From Halomonas sp. ALS9 (GTDB taxonomy: Bacteria; Pseudomonadota; Gammaproteobacteria; Pseudomonadales; Halomonadaceae), in the NCBI RefSeq assembly GCF_001651035.1, contig NZ_LXRG01000110.1:62001-126000 (forward strand): a stretch of DNA of 64,000 nucleotides. Reading direction: 5' to 3'. Positions 54,079-64,000 of this stretch are shown piece by piece. Within the stretch, counting starts at the first letter, position 1; every line of letters starts with the position of its first letter. The position numbers and the translations under genes are program-made. The notes beneath the pieces were generated by a model. That model did not search any database, was not told the origin of the DNA, and saw only the letters and a list, made by a program, of their open reading frames with translations.

Positions 54079-56268
54079 CTAGCTTTTCGATGCATAAGCG
54101 TAGAGCAGGGTCTCCTGGGCGCTGATCGCGTCGGCATCACCGGGGTCTTGTAGCTGATAACTGCCGTCGGTCTGCAGCAGCCAGCTTTGGCAGTTATCCA
54201 CCAGGTAGGTTTCGAGATCCTTGCGCACCCGGGTGGCGAGCTTTTTGTCTAGTAACGGAAAGCAGGTCTCTACGCGGTGGAACATATTGCGTGACATAAA
54301 GTCGGCGCTAGAGCACCAGGTCTCCGACTTACCGTCATTGTGGAAGTGAAAGACCCGAGTATGTTCCAGCAAACGGCCAATAATCGAGCGCACGCGAATG
54401 TTGTCTGAGACGCCCGGTATGCCGGGTTTCAAACAGCACATGCCGCGAATAATTAAGTCGCACTCAACCCCTGCCTGGGAGGCACGGTAGAGCGCCTTGA
54501 TAAGCTTGGGCTCAGTTAACGAGTTGCACTTAATGATGATATGCCCGCGCTTTCCCTTACGCGCTATCTGCGCTTCCCGGTCAATCATTGCCACCAAGCG
54601 CTCATGCAGGGTGAAAGGCGCATGCAATAGCGTGTCGATTTTGCGCGCGCGGCCCATCCCCGACAACTGTTGAAACACCTTATGCACATCCGCACATAGC
54701 GCTTTGTTGGCGGTCAGCAGGCTGTAGTCGGTATACAGTTTGGCGGTTTTAGCGTGATAGTTGCCGGTGCCCAGGTGGGCGTAGTAGCACAGCTCACCTT
54801 TCTCGCGGCGCACAATGTGGAGCATTTTGGCATGAGTCTTGTAGGCCATAATGCCGTAGACAACAATTGCGCCCGCTTCCTGCAGGCGTGAAGCCAGCTG
54901 TAAGTTGTCAGCTTCATCAAAGCGCGCACGCAGCTCAATGACCACGGTGACTTCTTTACCCTGGCTGGCCGCTTCCACCAGGGCGTTAACAATGGCTGAG
55001 TCTGCGCCCGTGCGGTAAAGGGTCTGCTTCACCGCCAGGACATGTGGGTCACGGGCGGCTTCGCGCAGCAGGTCTTCAATCGGCGTAAACGACTGGAAGG
55101 GATGATGGAGCAGAATGTCGTTCTTGGCGATAGCGTCAAACAGGCTGCCTGCTTTGAGTGCTTTGGGGATGCTGGGGGTGAACGGCCGATAAAGCAGTTC
55201 GGGGCGATCTACGTCCCCTAGTACCGACATCATGCGGGTTAAGTTGACCGGCCCTTTAACGCGATATAGGTCGCCGTTATCGAGCTCAAACTGGCGCAGT
55301 AAAAAGTTGATTAAGTCATCAGGGCAGCTGTCGGCGACTTCCAGGCGCACGCCGCTGCCGTAGCGGCGTGCCAACAGCTCGCCACGCAGCGCCGAGGCGA
55401 GATCCGAGACCTCCTCAGGGTCAACGCTCATATCCGCGTTGCGGGTCAGCCGGAACTGATAGCAGCCGCGCACGCTCATGCCGGGAAATAGCTCCTCGGC
55501 GTGGGCATGGATCATCGACGAGAGGAAAACATACTCCGAAAAACCCTCCTCGCAAATCTCCTTGGGCAGTGCCATCAGGCGCGGCAGCGAACGCGGCGCG
55601 GGTAGAATCGCCATCCCTCCGGCGCGCCCAAAGGCATCTTTGCCCTCCAGCTCAACGATAAAGTTAAGGCTTTTATTGACCAGGCGCGGGAAGGGGTGCG
55701 AGGGGTCAAGCCCTATCGGGCTGATGACCGGCATAATTTCATTATCGAAAAAGGCCTTCACCCAGGCTTTTTGCTTGGAAGTCCACTGATCGCGGCGTCG
55801 AAAGCGCAGCCCATGGGTTTCCAACGCTGGCAATAAAGTGTCGTTGAGTATCTGATACTGGCGGTCAATTTGGGCGTGAGCAAGCTGTGAGATCTCCGCC
55901 AACACTGCTTTAGGCAGCCGGCCGTCGGCGGCAGTGGTATCGTCGCCCAGGGCAATTTGGTGCTTCAAGCCTGCCACGCGGATCTCGAAAAACTCATCCA
56001 TGTTGGAGGAGAAAATCAGCAGGAACATTAATCGGTTGAGCAGCGGGTGGGCGTCGTCTAAGGCCTGCTCCAGCACGCGGATATTGAACTGTAGATGTGA
56101 CAGTTCACGGTTAAAGTAGAGCTGAGTGTCGTCAAGATCCGTTTCAGGCAGCTCTTCACGCGCTTGAACACCGGTCGGGGTGCGATTGATCCGCAGCGGC
56201 ATATCGCCGTCGCTGCTGGTGTAATCAGTAGACGATAGTGGTAATGAATCTGATGCTTGATCGTCCAT
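54079..56268 (-). CDS. ppk: Polyphosphate kinase 1
   Basis: Makes long-chain polyphosphate from ATP, at the membrane side of the cytosol. 729 residues with N, head and two catalytic domains. The autophosphorylated histidine is in AYKTHAKMLHI, followed by YAHLGTGNYH; ADFMSRNMFHRVETCFP marks the last domain. An N-terminal extension of about 45 polar residues precedes the usual YFNRELSHLQFN start. GGGGAG lies seven bases before the ATG. No exopolyphosphatase gene is adjacent. Confidence 0.96.
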   Translation of the reverse strand: MDDQASDSLPLSSTDYTSSDGDMPLRINRTPTGVQAREELPETDLDDTQLYFNRELSHLQFNIRVLEQALDDAHPLLNRLMFLLIFSSNMDEFFEIRVAGLKHQIALGDDTTAADGRLPKAVLAEISQLAHAQIDRQYQILNDTLLPALETHGLRFRRRDQWTSKQKAWVKAFFDNEIMPVISPIGLDPSHPFPRLVNKSLNFIVELEGKDAFGRAGGMAILPAPRSLPRLMALPKEICEEGFSEYVFLSSMIHAHAEELFPGMSVRGCYQFRLTRNADMSVDPEEVSDLASALRGELLARRYGSGVRLEVADSCPDDLINFLLRQFELDNGDLYRVKGPVNLTRMMSVLGDVDRPELLYRPFTPSIPKALKAGSLFDAIAKNDILLHHPFQSFTPIEDLLREAARDPHVLAVKQTLYRTGADSAIVNALVEAASQGKEVTVVIELRARFDEADNLQLASRLQEAGAIVVYGIMAYKTHAKMLHIVRREKGELCYYAHLGTGNYHAKTAKLYTDYSLLTANKALCADVHKVFQQLSGMGRARKIDTLLHAPFTLHERLVAMIDREAQIARKGKRGHIIIKCNSLTEPKLIKALYRASQAGVECDLIIRGMCCLKPGIPGVSDNIRVRSIIGRLLEHTRVFHFHNDGKSETWCSSADFMSRNMFHRVETCFPLLDKKLATRVRKDLETYLVDNCQSWLLQTDGSYQLQDPGDADAISAQETLLYAYASKS

Positions 56269-56388
56269 GGTGGATCTCCCCGCGTTGATAGCTCGAAGGT
56301 ATCATAGCCTGATACTTGTTTATCAGTAGAGTATGCGGGGAGAAGATGACAAATAAGTGTCACCTGGTTGTCATCTTAGCGTTATTGG

Positions 56389-57411
<1,023 letters not shown>

Positions 57412-57598
57412 TTAGAAGTCATAAAAACAGGTAACGCGAACATTAAGGATCGTAAATAAACATGCTCGAAGGCCTGGAGGGAGTATATCAGCCATGCCTT
57501 GCGGCGAAAGCCGCCTTGTGACAATACGACAGACTGACTAAAGTGGACGATTGCTTTGCTGTATTGCGTTCGGCAGACCCTGGGATAAGGAGATAGGC

Positions 57599-58270
57599 AT
57601 GACCAAACAGGTGGCAGTGATTTTAGCCGGCTGCGGCGTTTACGATGGCTCGGAAATTTATGAGACCACGCTGACGCTGCTGCGCCTGGATCAGTTGGGG
57701 ATAGATTACCGTTGTTTTGCCCCGGACATTGAGCAGCACCATGTGGTTAATCACCTCACCCAAGACGTCGTTGAGGGCGAGCAACGTAACGTTCTGCTAG
57801 AGTCTGCCCGCCTGGCGCGGGGCGACATTAGTCCATTGGACGAGTTAGTGGCGGATGATTTTGATGCTGTCATTGTCCCCGGTGGTTTTGGCGTCGCCAA
57901 GAACCTGTCGGACTTTGCCAGCGCCGGTGACAGTATGCAGGTGTTAGAGGTCTTAAAAGAGGCGCTGACCGGCTTCCGGCAAGACAACAAGCCGATTGGT
58001 TTAATGTGTATTGCGCCCGTCATCGTGCCCCGGCTGTTCGATGATGGCATCGCGGTGACGGTGGGCAATGACCCAGCGGTTTCCGGGGCGATCAGCGCCA
58101 TGGGCGGGCTTCACCGGAGTTGTGGGGTAGAAGATATCGTGGTGGATATTGAACACCGCGTGGTAACTACCCCAGCCTATATGTTAGCAACGCGAATTAG
58201 CGAGGCCGCAACCGGTATCTTTAAACTGGTAGACCGCATCAATGAAATGATGGATTTAACCACTGCTTAA
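57599..58270 (+). CDS. elbB: ElbB, DJ-1/PfpI-family glyoxalase-like protein
   Basis: A 223-residue cytosolic protein of the class I glutamine amidotransferase-like ElbB group, reported in E. coli to affect isoprenoid output and show glyoxalase activity. LAGCGVYDGSEIYE at the N-terminus and the nucleophile cysteine in GLMCIAPVI are typical. AAGGAG lies six bases before the ATG at 57599; the open frame further upstream has no support. It is closed by the hairpin at 58287. Confidence 0.93.
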   Translation: MTKQVAVILAGCGVYDGSEIYETTLTLLRLDQLGIDYRCFAPDIEQHHVVNHLTQDVVEGEQRNVLLESARLARGDISPLDELVADDFDAVIVPGGFGVAKNLSDFASAGDSMQVLEVLKEALTGFRQDNKPIGLMCIAPVIVPRLFDDGIAVTVGNDPAVSGAISAMGGLHRSCGVEDIVVDIEHRVVTTPAYMLATRISEAATGIFKLVDRINEMMDLTTA

Positions 58271-58286
58271 ATAACTGTGAGCCATT

Positions 58287-58326
58287 AAAAAGCCGCCGCC
58301 ATCATTGATGGCGGCGGCTTTTTTAA
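58287..58326. terminator. Bidirectional terminator, elbB/tatC
   Basis: A perfect 17-bp stem (AAAAAGCCGCCGCCATC with its complement) and three-base loop, flanked by A and T runs on both sides, lies between two convergent genes. Confidence 0.95.
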
Positions 58327-58350
58327 TTATTCATCAGCCAATTGCCAGCG

Positions 58351-59142
58351 CTATACGTCGGCTTCTTGATCTTCAGCAGTCTCTTGCTCTTGTTTGCGTT
58401 TGCGCACCAGGCGGCCAAACAGCAGCCCAACTTCATACAGCAGATACATCGGAATCGCCAGCAGGCTCTGAGAAATCACGTCCGGCGGGGTGAGTAGCAT
58501 GCCGACCACGAAGCAACCTAGCAGAATATAAGGGCGCTTTTTAGACAGGCTCTCTACTGTGGTAGCGCCAGAGAGGATAAGCAAGAAGGTCGCAATGGGA
58601 ATTTCAAACGCTACGCCAAAGGCAAAAAACAGCTTAAGCACGAAGTTCAGATACTGGTTAATGTCGGTCATGACAGCGACATTTTCCGGCCCGGTTTGGG
58701 TGAAAAACTCAAAGAGCAGCGGAAACACCACGTAGTAAGCAAACGCCGCGCCGCCGTAGAACAGCGCAATACTTGAAACCAGAATCGGCACCGCCAGCGC
58801 TTTCTCATTATCGTAAAGCCCCGGGGCGATAAATGCCCAGGCTTGGTGCAGTACGAAGGGAATAGCGATAAACACCGCCACCACCAGGGTAAGCTTGAAT
58901 GGCGCCAAGAATGGCGAAGCGACTTCCGTGGCGATCATTTGCGAGCCTTCAGGCAGTAGCGCCATTAACGGCTCGGCAACAAACGTATAGATATCATTGG
59001 CAAAGGAGTAGAGGCCCAAGAAGACCACCAAAATCACAATCACGGCCCGCATTAGCCGTGAGCGTAGCTCGATCAGGTGCTCAATCAGGGGGGCTTGGCT
59101 GTGTTCTTCCTGCGGCTCCTTTGAATCGCCAGACATACTCAT
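58351..59142 (-). CDS. tatC: Sec-independent translocase subunit TatC
   Basis: Core receptor and channel of the twin-arginine export system, 263 residues with six helices. The twin-arginine-binding N-terminus [16 protein letters not shown] and the segment [20 protein letters not shown] are diagnostic. It overlaps tatB by 4 bp and ends the tatABC operon. Confidence 0.97.
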   Translation of the reverse strand: MSMSGDSKEPQEEHSQAPLIEHLIELRSRLMRAVIVILVVFLGLYSFANDIYTFVAEPLMALLPEGSQMIATEVASPFLAPFKLTLVVAVFIAIPFVLHQAWAFIAPGLYDNEKALAVPILVSSIALFYGGAAFAYYVVFPLLFEFFTQTGPENVAVMTDINQYLNFVLKLFFAFGVAFEIPIATFLLILSGATTVESLSKKRPYILLGCFVVGMLLTPPDVISQSLLAIPMYLLYEVGLLFGRLVRKRKQEQETAEDQEADV

Positions 59143-59645
59143 TGGTGATTACGATCCTTTTCAGATTCAGCCTTATTAGGTGCAGCTGATTCAGGTTTAG
59201 CCGTTTCTGGTTCGGCCTGGCGGGAGGGCGCTGCCGGGCCGGAAGACGGCGAAGGCGTTTCTTCACGCACCGTTTGTAGGGCGTCATCCAATCGAGCGCT
59301 AGCCTTGGCAACCCGCTGTTCAGTATCGCTCTGCGCTGCTTTGGCCGGTGGCGTTTCTGCCTTTTTAGCATTAGCACCGGCGGGGGCATCGGCAATGCTC
59401 TCTACATCCAGCTTCGCTTTCTGCAAACTGTCATCGAGCTTCTTCTGCTGTTCGTTGAGCTTTTGACGCAGCTCTTCTGCTTCCAACTGGGCGCTGATTT
59501 CACGCTGCATGCCGGATACCGTGCGCTTAATTTTGCCAATCCACATGCCCGCCGTTCGGGCAGCGCGGGGCAGCCGCTCCGGGCCAAGCACCAGCAGCCC
59601 GACGATACCAATCAGCATCAGTTCAAGAAAGCCGATATCCAGCAT
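59139..59645 (-). CDS. tatB: Sec-independent translocase subunit TatB
   Basis: Single N-terminal helix ([22 protein letters not shown], with the conserved Glu at the helix start), then an amphipathic helix and a coiled-coil-like stretch (60-90), and a long Ala/Pro/Glu-rich tail. 168 residues. It partners TatC in signal-peptide recognition. The start lies three bases after the tatA stop. Confidence 0.95.
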   Translation of the reverse strand: MLDIGFLELMLIGIVGLLVLGPERLPRAARTAGMWIGKIKRTVSGMQREISAQLEAEELRQKLNEQQKKLDDSLQKAKLDVESIADAPAGANAKKAETPPAKAAQSDTEQRVAKASARLDDALQTVREETPSPSSGPAAPSRQAEPETAKPESAAPNKAESEKDRNHQ

Positions 59646-59648
59646 GGT

Positions 59649-59927
59649 TTATTTGCGCTCTTCGTTGCGGTCGCTTGCGGCCTGTTTCTCTTCGGCTTTA
59701 ACGTCATAAGTGTTGCCGGGCTCTTCATGGCTCACTTTGGCATGGGGTTGGTCAGCGTCTTCTTTATCAGCTTCTTTGTTTTTCTCCTCGTCGTGCATGG
59801 CTTTTTTGAAACCTTTGACCGCCCCGCCCAGGTCGGTGCCCACGTTGCGCAGTTTTTTGGTGCCGAAAACCAGGATGATAATGCCCAGCACAATCAGCAA
59901 CTGCCAAATACTAATACCACCTAACAT
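59649..59927 (-). CDS. tatA: Sec-independent translocase subunit TatA
   Basis: Pore-forming subunit, 92 residues: one helix ([22 protein letters not shown]), the Phe-Gly hinge, an amphipathic helix with [16 protein letters not shown], and a charged Lys/Glu/Asp tail. First gene of tatABC. The leader just upstream carries 13-15 bp repeats. Confidence 0.96.
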   Translation of the reverse strand: MLGGISIWQLLIVLGIIILVFGTKKLRNVGTDLGGAVKGFKKAMHDEEKNKEADKEDADQPHAKVSHEEPGNTYDVKAEEKQAASDRNEERK

Positions 59928-59954
59928 ATGCGTTTCCTCACGGATGGTTAACTG

Positions 59955-59995
59955 TCTCTTTTACCACTCTCTTTTACCACTATCCCTTTTACCAC
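59955..59995. repeat. Tandem repeat between hisE and tatA, 13, 13 and 15 bp
   Basis: TCTCTTTTACCAC occurs twice exactly (59955-59967 and 59968-59980), then once more as a 15-base variant ending CTTTTACCAC (59981-59995). It lies 25 bases after the hisE stop and 28 bases before the tatA start. Confidence 0.9.
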
Positions 59996-60020
59996 TAATT
60001 CTATTACAGCGATGCAAAAG

Positions 60021-60395
60021 CTATGGCTGGCGGGAGGCTTTTTCCGCATGTCCAGAAATGCCAAAGCGCCTGGCCAGTTCGTCTAATACAGCCTGATGAT
60101 CCATCCCCAGGTGCGACAGCATCACCAGGCTATGAAACCATAGGTCGGCGGTTTCAGAAATCAACGCTTGGCGTTCAGCCTCGCTGCCGTGCTCGGCATC
60201 TTTTGCTGCTAGCACTGTTTCCGTTGCTTCTTCGCCAACCTTTTCGAGTATCTTGTTCAAGCCCTTATGATGCAAGGAGGCAACATAAGAATCTTCCGCC
60301 GCGGCGTGGCGCCGCTGCTTTAATACCTCATTGAGCGTATCCAGCACATCGGTATGGCGAGTCGAATTGTTAGGCGATAATGCGTTGCTGTCCAT
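60021..60395 (-). CDS. hisE: Phosphoribosyl-ATP diphosphatase
   Basis: Second step of histidine synthesis. 124 residues of the MazG-like all-helical fold, with the metal motif [15 protein letters not shown] and the [14 protein letters not shown] helix. AAGGA lies five bases before the ATG. The usual partner hisI, which sits beside hisE in Pseudomonas, is absent here: only 64 bases separate hisE from ubiB, so HisI must be encoded elsewhere. The N-terminal 14 residues are a polar extension. Confidence 0.95.
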   Translation of the reverse strand: MDSNALSPNNSTRHTDVLDTLNEVLKQRRHAAAEDSYVASLHHKGLNKILEKVGEEATETVLAAKDAEHGSEAERQALISETADLWFHSLVMLSHLGMDHQAVLDELARRFGISGHAEKASRQP

Positions 60396-60459
60396 GGGAA
60401 TCCTTGTAAACGTTTAATGCGCCGCTCTGTTGATCTGCAGATAGATGTACCGCGCAGGC

Positions 60460-62082
60460 TTACTGCCATACCAACAGCAGGAGCCCGATGGCGGCGGCCG
60501 CTAGTATCGGCCACTCCTGAAGCGCAATCCAACCGCTTAACGGCTGCCATGCTAGTGCCAACGCCAGTAGAATCAAGCCAAGCCGTAGGCGGTAAAGGCG
60601 TTTGCCTTGCCGCGCCATTTGCACGCGCATGGCGTTGATCGAGTCGACCTGCTGGTGGCGCTGGCGATGCTCGTGCTCCATTCGGCTGAGCGCCTGGTGA
60701 GCCAGTCCGGGCAGTTCGGGCAACTGGTGGGAAAGCTCCGGCGCTTGACGCTTTATCGACTCCCATAACCCGCTGACCCCGGCACGCTCTTTCATCCACT
60801 GTTCTAAATAGGGTTTGGCGGTGCTCCACAGGTCTAAATCGGGGTAGAGCTGGCGCCCCAAGCCTTCAATATTGAGCAGCGTTTTTTGCAACAGTACCAG
60901 CTGCGGCTGTACTTCCATATTAAAGCGCCGCGCGGTTTGAAACAGTCCCAGCAAGACCTGACCGAAGGAGATATCTTTCAACGGCTTCTCTAAAATGGGC
61001 TCACAAACGGTGCGAATAGCCGCCGCGAACTCATTGGCGCGGGTGTTTTCGCCCACCCAGCCAGATTCAATATGCAGCGCGGCCACTTCGTAATAGTCCT
61101 GATGGAAAAACGCCAGTAGGTTGCGCGCCAGGTAGTCCTGGTCTTCCCGCGTCAGACTGCCCACAATGCCGCAGTCGATGGCAATGTACTGAGGATCTTC
61201 GGGGTTGTCACAGTTGACGAAGATATTGCCTGGGTGCATATCGGCGTGAAAGAAGTTGTCACGGAATACCTGGGTAAAGAACAGCTCAACGCCGCGCTCG
61301 GCGAGCTTTTTCAGGTTGGTGCCCCTGGCAATCAGGGTGTCCAAGTCGGCGACTGGAATACCGCGGATGCGCTCTTGCACCATCACGTGGCGGCGGGTGA
61401 AGGGCCAGTAGATGGTCGGCACAAACAGCAGCGGTGAGTCTTTGAAGTTACGTTTGAGCTGCGAGGTGTTGGCAGCCTCTTTATAAAGATCCAGCTCGTC
61501 AAACAGCGTGGCTTCGTAGTCACGAATCACTTCTACCGGGCGCAAACGGCGCGCTTCGGGGATTTTGGAGCATAATTTGGCGACTTGATACATCAGCGCC
61601 ATATCTTGGCGCATCACGCGGTCAATACCGGGGCGAATAATTTTCACCACTACGTCTTCACCGCCGTGCAGCGTTGCTGCGTGCACCTGGGCAATTGAGG
61701 CCGAGGCCAATGGCACTCGGTCAAACTCAGCAAAGGCCTCTTCCAGCGACATTTCCAGCGCTTTCTCGACCCGGGCGGCGGCTTGCTCGCCAGGGAAAGG
61801 CGGGACTTGATCTTGCAGGCGTTTCAGCTCATCGGCGATGTCTGCTGGTAGCAAATCGCGACGGGTCGAGAGCATCTGGCCGAATTTAATAAAAATCGGG
61901 CCTAGTGCCTCTAGCGACAATCGCAAGCGTTCGCCCCGTGAGCGTTTGCCAACAGGCACCAAGCGGAGTGGAGAGAACCATAGCAGCGCTCGAAGCCACC
62001 AGGGCAGCCGCTCTAACGGCAGCAGTGTGTCCAGTCGGTGGCGGCTGATCACCCAGCTTATCCGCAGCAGGCGCAGACTCAT
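60460..62082 (-). CDS. ubiB: UbiB, atypical kinase for ubiquinone synthesis
   Basis: A 540-residue member of the ABC1/ADCK/UbiB family, an ATPase needed for ubiquinone synthesis. The KxGQ motif ([16 protein letters not shown]), nucleotide lysine in VVVKIIRPG and metal-binding [11 protein letters not shown] are present, and the C-terminus has two membrane helices. It overlaps ubiJ by 4 bp, which fits joint membrane-side assembly of the coenzyme Q complex. Confidence 0.95.
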   Translation of the reverse strand: MSLRLLRISWVISRHRLDTLLPLERLPWWLRALLWFSPLRLVPVGKRSRGERLRLSLEALGPIFIKFGQMLSTRRDLLPADIADELKRLQDQVPPFPGEQAAARVEKALEMSLEEAFAEFDRVPLASASIAQVHAATLHGGEDVVVKIIRPGIDRVMRQDMALMYQVAKLCSKIPEARRLRPVEVIRDYEATLFDELDLYKEAANTSQLKRNFKDSPLLFVPTIYWPFTRRHVMVQERIRGIPVADLDTLIARGTNLKKLAERGVELFFTQVFRDNFFHADMHPGNIFVNCDNPEDPQYIAIDCGIVGSLTREDQDYLARNLLAFFHQDYYEVAALHIESGWVGENTRANEFAAAIRTVCEPILEKPLKDISFGQVLLGLFQTARRFNMEVQPQLVLLQKTLLNIEGLGRQLYPDLDLWSTAKPYLEQWMKERAGVSGLWESIKRQAPELSHQLPELPGLAHQALSRMEHEHRQRHQQVDSINAMRVQMARQGKRLYRLRLGLILLALALAWQPLSGWIALQEWPILAAAAIGLLLLVWQ

Positions 62083-62735
62083 GGGCGCGACTCCTGTGAC
62101 GCGGGCTGGCGCTGCTCCAGTCGTCGCTCTAAGCGGTTTAGGCGCGCTTCTAAACGGTCGGTCGCCACCTCCAGCTCAGTAAGATGCTCGCGGAGTAGGT
62201 TACGCTGCTGTCGTCCGGGTAGCAGGCGGGCCTCTTCAAAGACATATTCAGATACATCCTGCATTAGCTCGTCTTTGGTACGTAGACCCCAGCGGGCAGC
62301 ACGGCGCAGGCCTTCGGCCAAGGAGTGGGCGGGCATATCGCCTAACCAGCGGGCCAGCTCGTTTTCCCAGTCGATGTCCAGATCGAGGAGCAGGTCGCGG
62401 GTGGCTTCAAGCAGATGAATACGCCCGCGCACGGCTAGCTTGCCGTCAAACATAAGACGTTCAACCGACGCCCCGCTGAGCCACTCTGAAAACGTTTCTG
62501 AGGTGAGTTCGACCACGGCGTCTACGTCGGTTTCATCAACGTCATCGCCGCGCATCAGGTCGAGCCCGGCGTGATGATAGTGAATGACCAGCGCTAAATG
62601 AGGCTGCTCCAGGCGCACCAGTAATCGACTGCCTGCCAGCTGGGCCAGCCGTGCAGGCGCCGCCGGATCACGGGCGAGTAGGGCATTGAGCGTGCGTTCA
62701 CAACCGGCCAGCAGCAGGGTCGGGGTTACCAGCAT
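62079..62735 (-). CDS. ubiJ: UbiJ, ubiquinone synthesis accessory factor
   Basis: A 218-residue SCP2-domain lipid-binding protein needed for aerobic ubiquinone synthesis. The SCP2 fold covers about residues 15-115; the last 20-30 residues form a heptad-like coiled coil (LERRLEQRQ). Start chosen at ATG 62733-62735 with AGAGG five bases upstream. The frame opens further to 62783, which would include part of the repeat array, so that start is unlikely. Confidence 0.92.
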   Translation of the reverse strand: MLVTPTLLLAGCERTLNALLARDPAAPARLAQLAGSRLLVRLEQPHLALVIHYHHAGLDLMRGDDVDETDVDAVVELTSETFSEWLSGASVERLMFDGKLAVRGRIHLLEATRDLLLDLDIDWENELARWLGDMPAHSLAEGLRRAARWGLRTKDELMQDVSEYVFEEARLLPGRQQRNLLREHLTELEVATDRLEARLNRLERRLEQRQPASQESRP

Positions 62736-62757
62736 GCTGACCTCTTGGCAGTGAATG

Positions 62758-62817
62758 TCAGGGCACAAAACGTCAGAGCACACAAAATCAGGGCACCAAA
62801 AATCAGAGCAACAAAAA
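62758..62817. repeat. Tandem array 4 x 15 bp of in-frame stop codons after ubiE
   Basis: Four contiguous 15-base units (plus strand starts TCAGGG or TCAGAG at 62758, 62773, 62788 and 62803) fill the gap from the ubiE stop toward ubiJ. Each unit begins with TCA, so on the minus strand it adds a TGA in the same frame as the natural stop at 62818-62820. In total five in-frame TGA codons occur. Confidence 0.93.
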
Positions 62818-63573
62818 TCATAGCTTAATGCCGCGGTGCAGGGCCACGATACCGCCGGTCAGGTTGGTGTACTCGACCCGCTCGAGCCCTGCATCTTCCA
62901 TCATGGCTTTGAGCGTTTCCTGATCCGGGTGCATGCGAATCGACTCCGCCAGGTAACGATAGCTATCGCCATCGCCTGCCACCAGTTCGCCCATTTTGGG
63001 CAGCAGGCGGAAGGAGTATTCGTCGTAAGCTTTGGATAGCAGCGGGTTGTTGGGCTTGGAGAACTCCAGTACCAACAAGCGTCCGCCGGGTTTAAGCACG
63101 CGGGTCATGGAGCGCAGTGCGGCGTCCTTGTCGGTGACGTTGCGCAGGCCAAAGGCAATGGTGATGCAGTCGAAGCTGTTGTCAGGAAACGGCAGGCTTT
63201 CGGCATTGGCTTGCACATACTCAACGTTGCCGCCTACACCGTTATCCATCAGCTTGTCGCGGCCTACTTTGAGCATCGAGGCATTGATGTCGGCGAGTAC
63301 GACTTTGCCCCGGGGGCCAACCAAACGAGAAAACTTAAGGGTTAAATCCCCGGTGCCGCCGGCGATGTCCAGCACGTGGTGACCGGGGCGCACGCCTGCA
63401 CGCTCGATGGTCATGCGCTTCCATATCCGGTGTATACCCATGGACATCAGGTCGTTCATTACATCGTAGCGGGCAGCTACCGAGTGGAAGACATCAGCTA
63501 CTCGCGAGGCTTTTTCATCAACAGGGACTTCCTGAAAACCAAAGTCAGTAGTGCGTTTTTCTGTGGGGCTCAT
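62818..63573 (-). CDS. ubiE: Ubiquinone/menaquinone methyltransferase UbiE
   Basis: C-methylation step shared by ubiquinone and menaquinone synthesis, 251 residues. SAM motif [26 protein letters not shown] and [16 protein letters not shown] are UbiE signatures. First of ubiE-ubiJ-ubiB. GGGAG precedes the ATG at a spacing of nine to ten. Its stop codon is followed by four further in-frame TGA codons in a tandem repeat. Confidence 0.97.
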   Translation of the reverse strand: MSPTEKRTTDFGFQEVPVDEKASRVADVFHSVAARYDVMNDLMSMGIHRIWKRMTIERAGVRPGHHVLDIAGGTGDLTLKFSRLVGPRGKVVLADINASMLKVGRDKLMDNGVGGNVEYVQANAESLPFPDNSFDCITIAFGLRNVTDKDAALRSMTRVLKPGGRLLVLEFSKPNNPLLSKAYDEYSFRLLPKMGELVAGDGDSYRYLAESIRMHPDQETLKAMMEDAGLERVEYTNLTGGIVALHRGIKL

Positions 63574-63711
63574 TGGGCAGTAGCTCCCGAATTCGAGGCG
63601 GTGGCAAATCGACCGTCAGTCTTTTGACCCATGGGCCGACGCGATAAAGAAGTTAGCGTCATTGTAGCCTTCTCCACCCTGACTTGTCTTCGTCTTGTCT
63701 GAGGCGTGCGG

Positions 63712-64000
63712 TCACAGCTGCTTGAATTGAATACTGGCAGGCTCTCGCGAGGCACCGGCTTCTTCTAAGCGCTGCAAGTAATTGTTCCAGTAGGCCTCTT
63801 GGTGGCAAGCGAGATCCAACAGGTAGTTCCAACTGAACAGCCCGCTGTCGTGACCATCGTCAAAGTGCAGTTTCAGCGCGTAGTTGCCTGCCTGGGTAAT
63901 ATTTTGCAGGCCGACATCTTTTTTACCCACTTGTAGTACCGCCGTGTCGCCGCCGTGACCGCGCACCTCGGCAGAAGGTGAATAGACACGCAGTAACTCT
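63712..64000 (-). CDS. DUF971 (GBBH-like N-terminal domain) protein, 5' end outside window
   Basis: The 3' part of a small protein of the DUF971 family, related to the N-terminal domain of gamma-butyrobetaine hydroxylase. RVYSPSAEVRGHGGDTAVLQ, LHFDDGHDSGLFSWNYL and a C-terminal tail are visible. The frame is open through to base 64000, and upstream residues fit the family, so the GTG at 63966 is not the start. The gene is often found between hslVU and ubiE in Pseudomonas relatives. Function unknown, possibly iron-sulfur related. Confidence 0.85.
   Translation of the reverse strand, partial: ELLRVYSPSAEVRGHGGDTAVLQVGKKDVGLQNITQAGNYALKLHFDDGHDSGLFSWNYLLDLACHQEAYWNNYLQRLEEAGASREPASIQFKQL

Noticed and set aside
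57499..57514. GCGGC-GAAA-GCCGC hairpin in the hemB/elbB gap as a terminator or RNA element
   Set aside because: The stem is only five base pairs, has no T run, and lies between divergent genes.

Overview
The window reads as ordinary chromosomal DNA of a moderately halophilic gammaproteobacterium, most likely Halomonas or a close relative (Halomonadaceae). This is an inference from several signs: a glycine-betaine-type BCCT carrier, a TRAP uptake system, a FabY-type ketoacyl synthase, a Pseudomonas-like DUF971-ubiE-ubiJ-ubiB-hisE-tatABC order, and acidic, GC-rich coding sequence. I see no tRNA, rRNA, CRISPR array, insertion sequence, prophage gene or plasmid gene. Coding density is high, and many neighbours overlap by 4 bp.

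Layout, left to right. 1-6543: the 3' part of a fumarylacetoacetate hydrolase gene, a homoserine kinase-arginine decarboxylase pair (thrB-speA), and polA. 6673-10723: a ferric-iron ABC transporter whose three genes lie in alternating orientations, with a Fur-like operator next to the binding-protein gene. 10924-13926: a dctPQM TRAP operon with a terminator between dctP and dctQ. 14287-19962: tmcA, pepD, dps and a glycerate kinase. 20069-22757: two paralogous lipoproteins, a DUF1007 periplasmic protein and a His-rich NicO-type metal exporter, with a Zur-like dyad. 22766-26066: HIT protein, entericidin-like lipoprotein, I78 inhibitor, LysE exporter and divergent MocR regulator. 26068-33283: an orphan voltage-sensor-like membrane protein, thioesterase, short-chain fatty acid carrier, MATE pump, YfhL ferredoxin, coaD and fabY. 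33474-40734: TrmB-like methyltransferase, SMR pump, dacB, dgkA, glnE, AEC carrier and a small membrane protein. 41022-48072: BCCT carrier, an operon of two solute-binding proteins plus a diguanylate cyclase, a UMF1 carrier, a retropepsin-like protease and an unannotated 46-residue protein. 48303-54006: rstAB-like two-component system, metR and metE. 54079-64000: ppk, hemB, elbB, tatABC, hisE, ubiB, ubiJ, ubiE and a partial DUF971 gene.

The genes form local functional units more than one large system. These include Tat export, ubiquinone synthesis (UbiE/UbiJ/UbiB), methionine synthesis with its regulator, iron uptake, a probable metal-homeostasis operon, and a probable periplasmic-sensing c-di-GMP operon.

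The most unusual signal lies between genes. At least nine intergenic or UTR stretches hold imperfect tandem or direct repeats of 12-17 bp. In two of them the repeat copies the gene's own stop codon in frame: five in-frame TGA codons after ubiE, and two TAA codons after the glycerate kinase. Other items worth a second look are the two-binding-protein/GGDEF operon, the paralogous lipoprotein pair in the metal operon, the pore-less voltage-sensor protein, the 46-residue protein with a strong ribosome site, and the 38-bp antisense overlap of rstB and metR.
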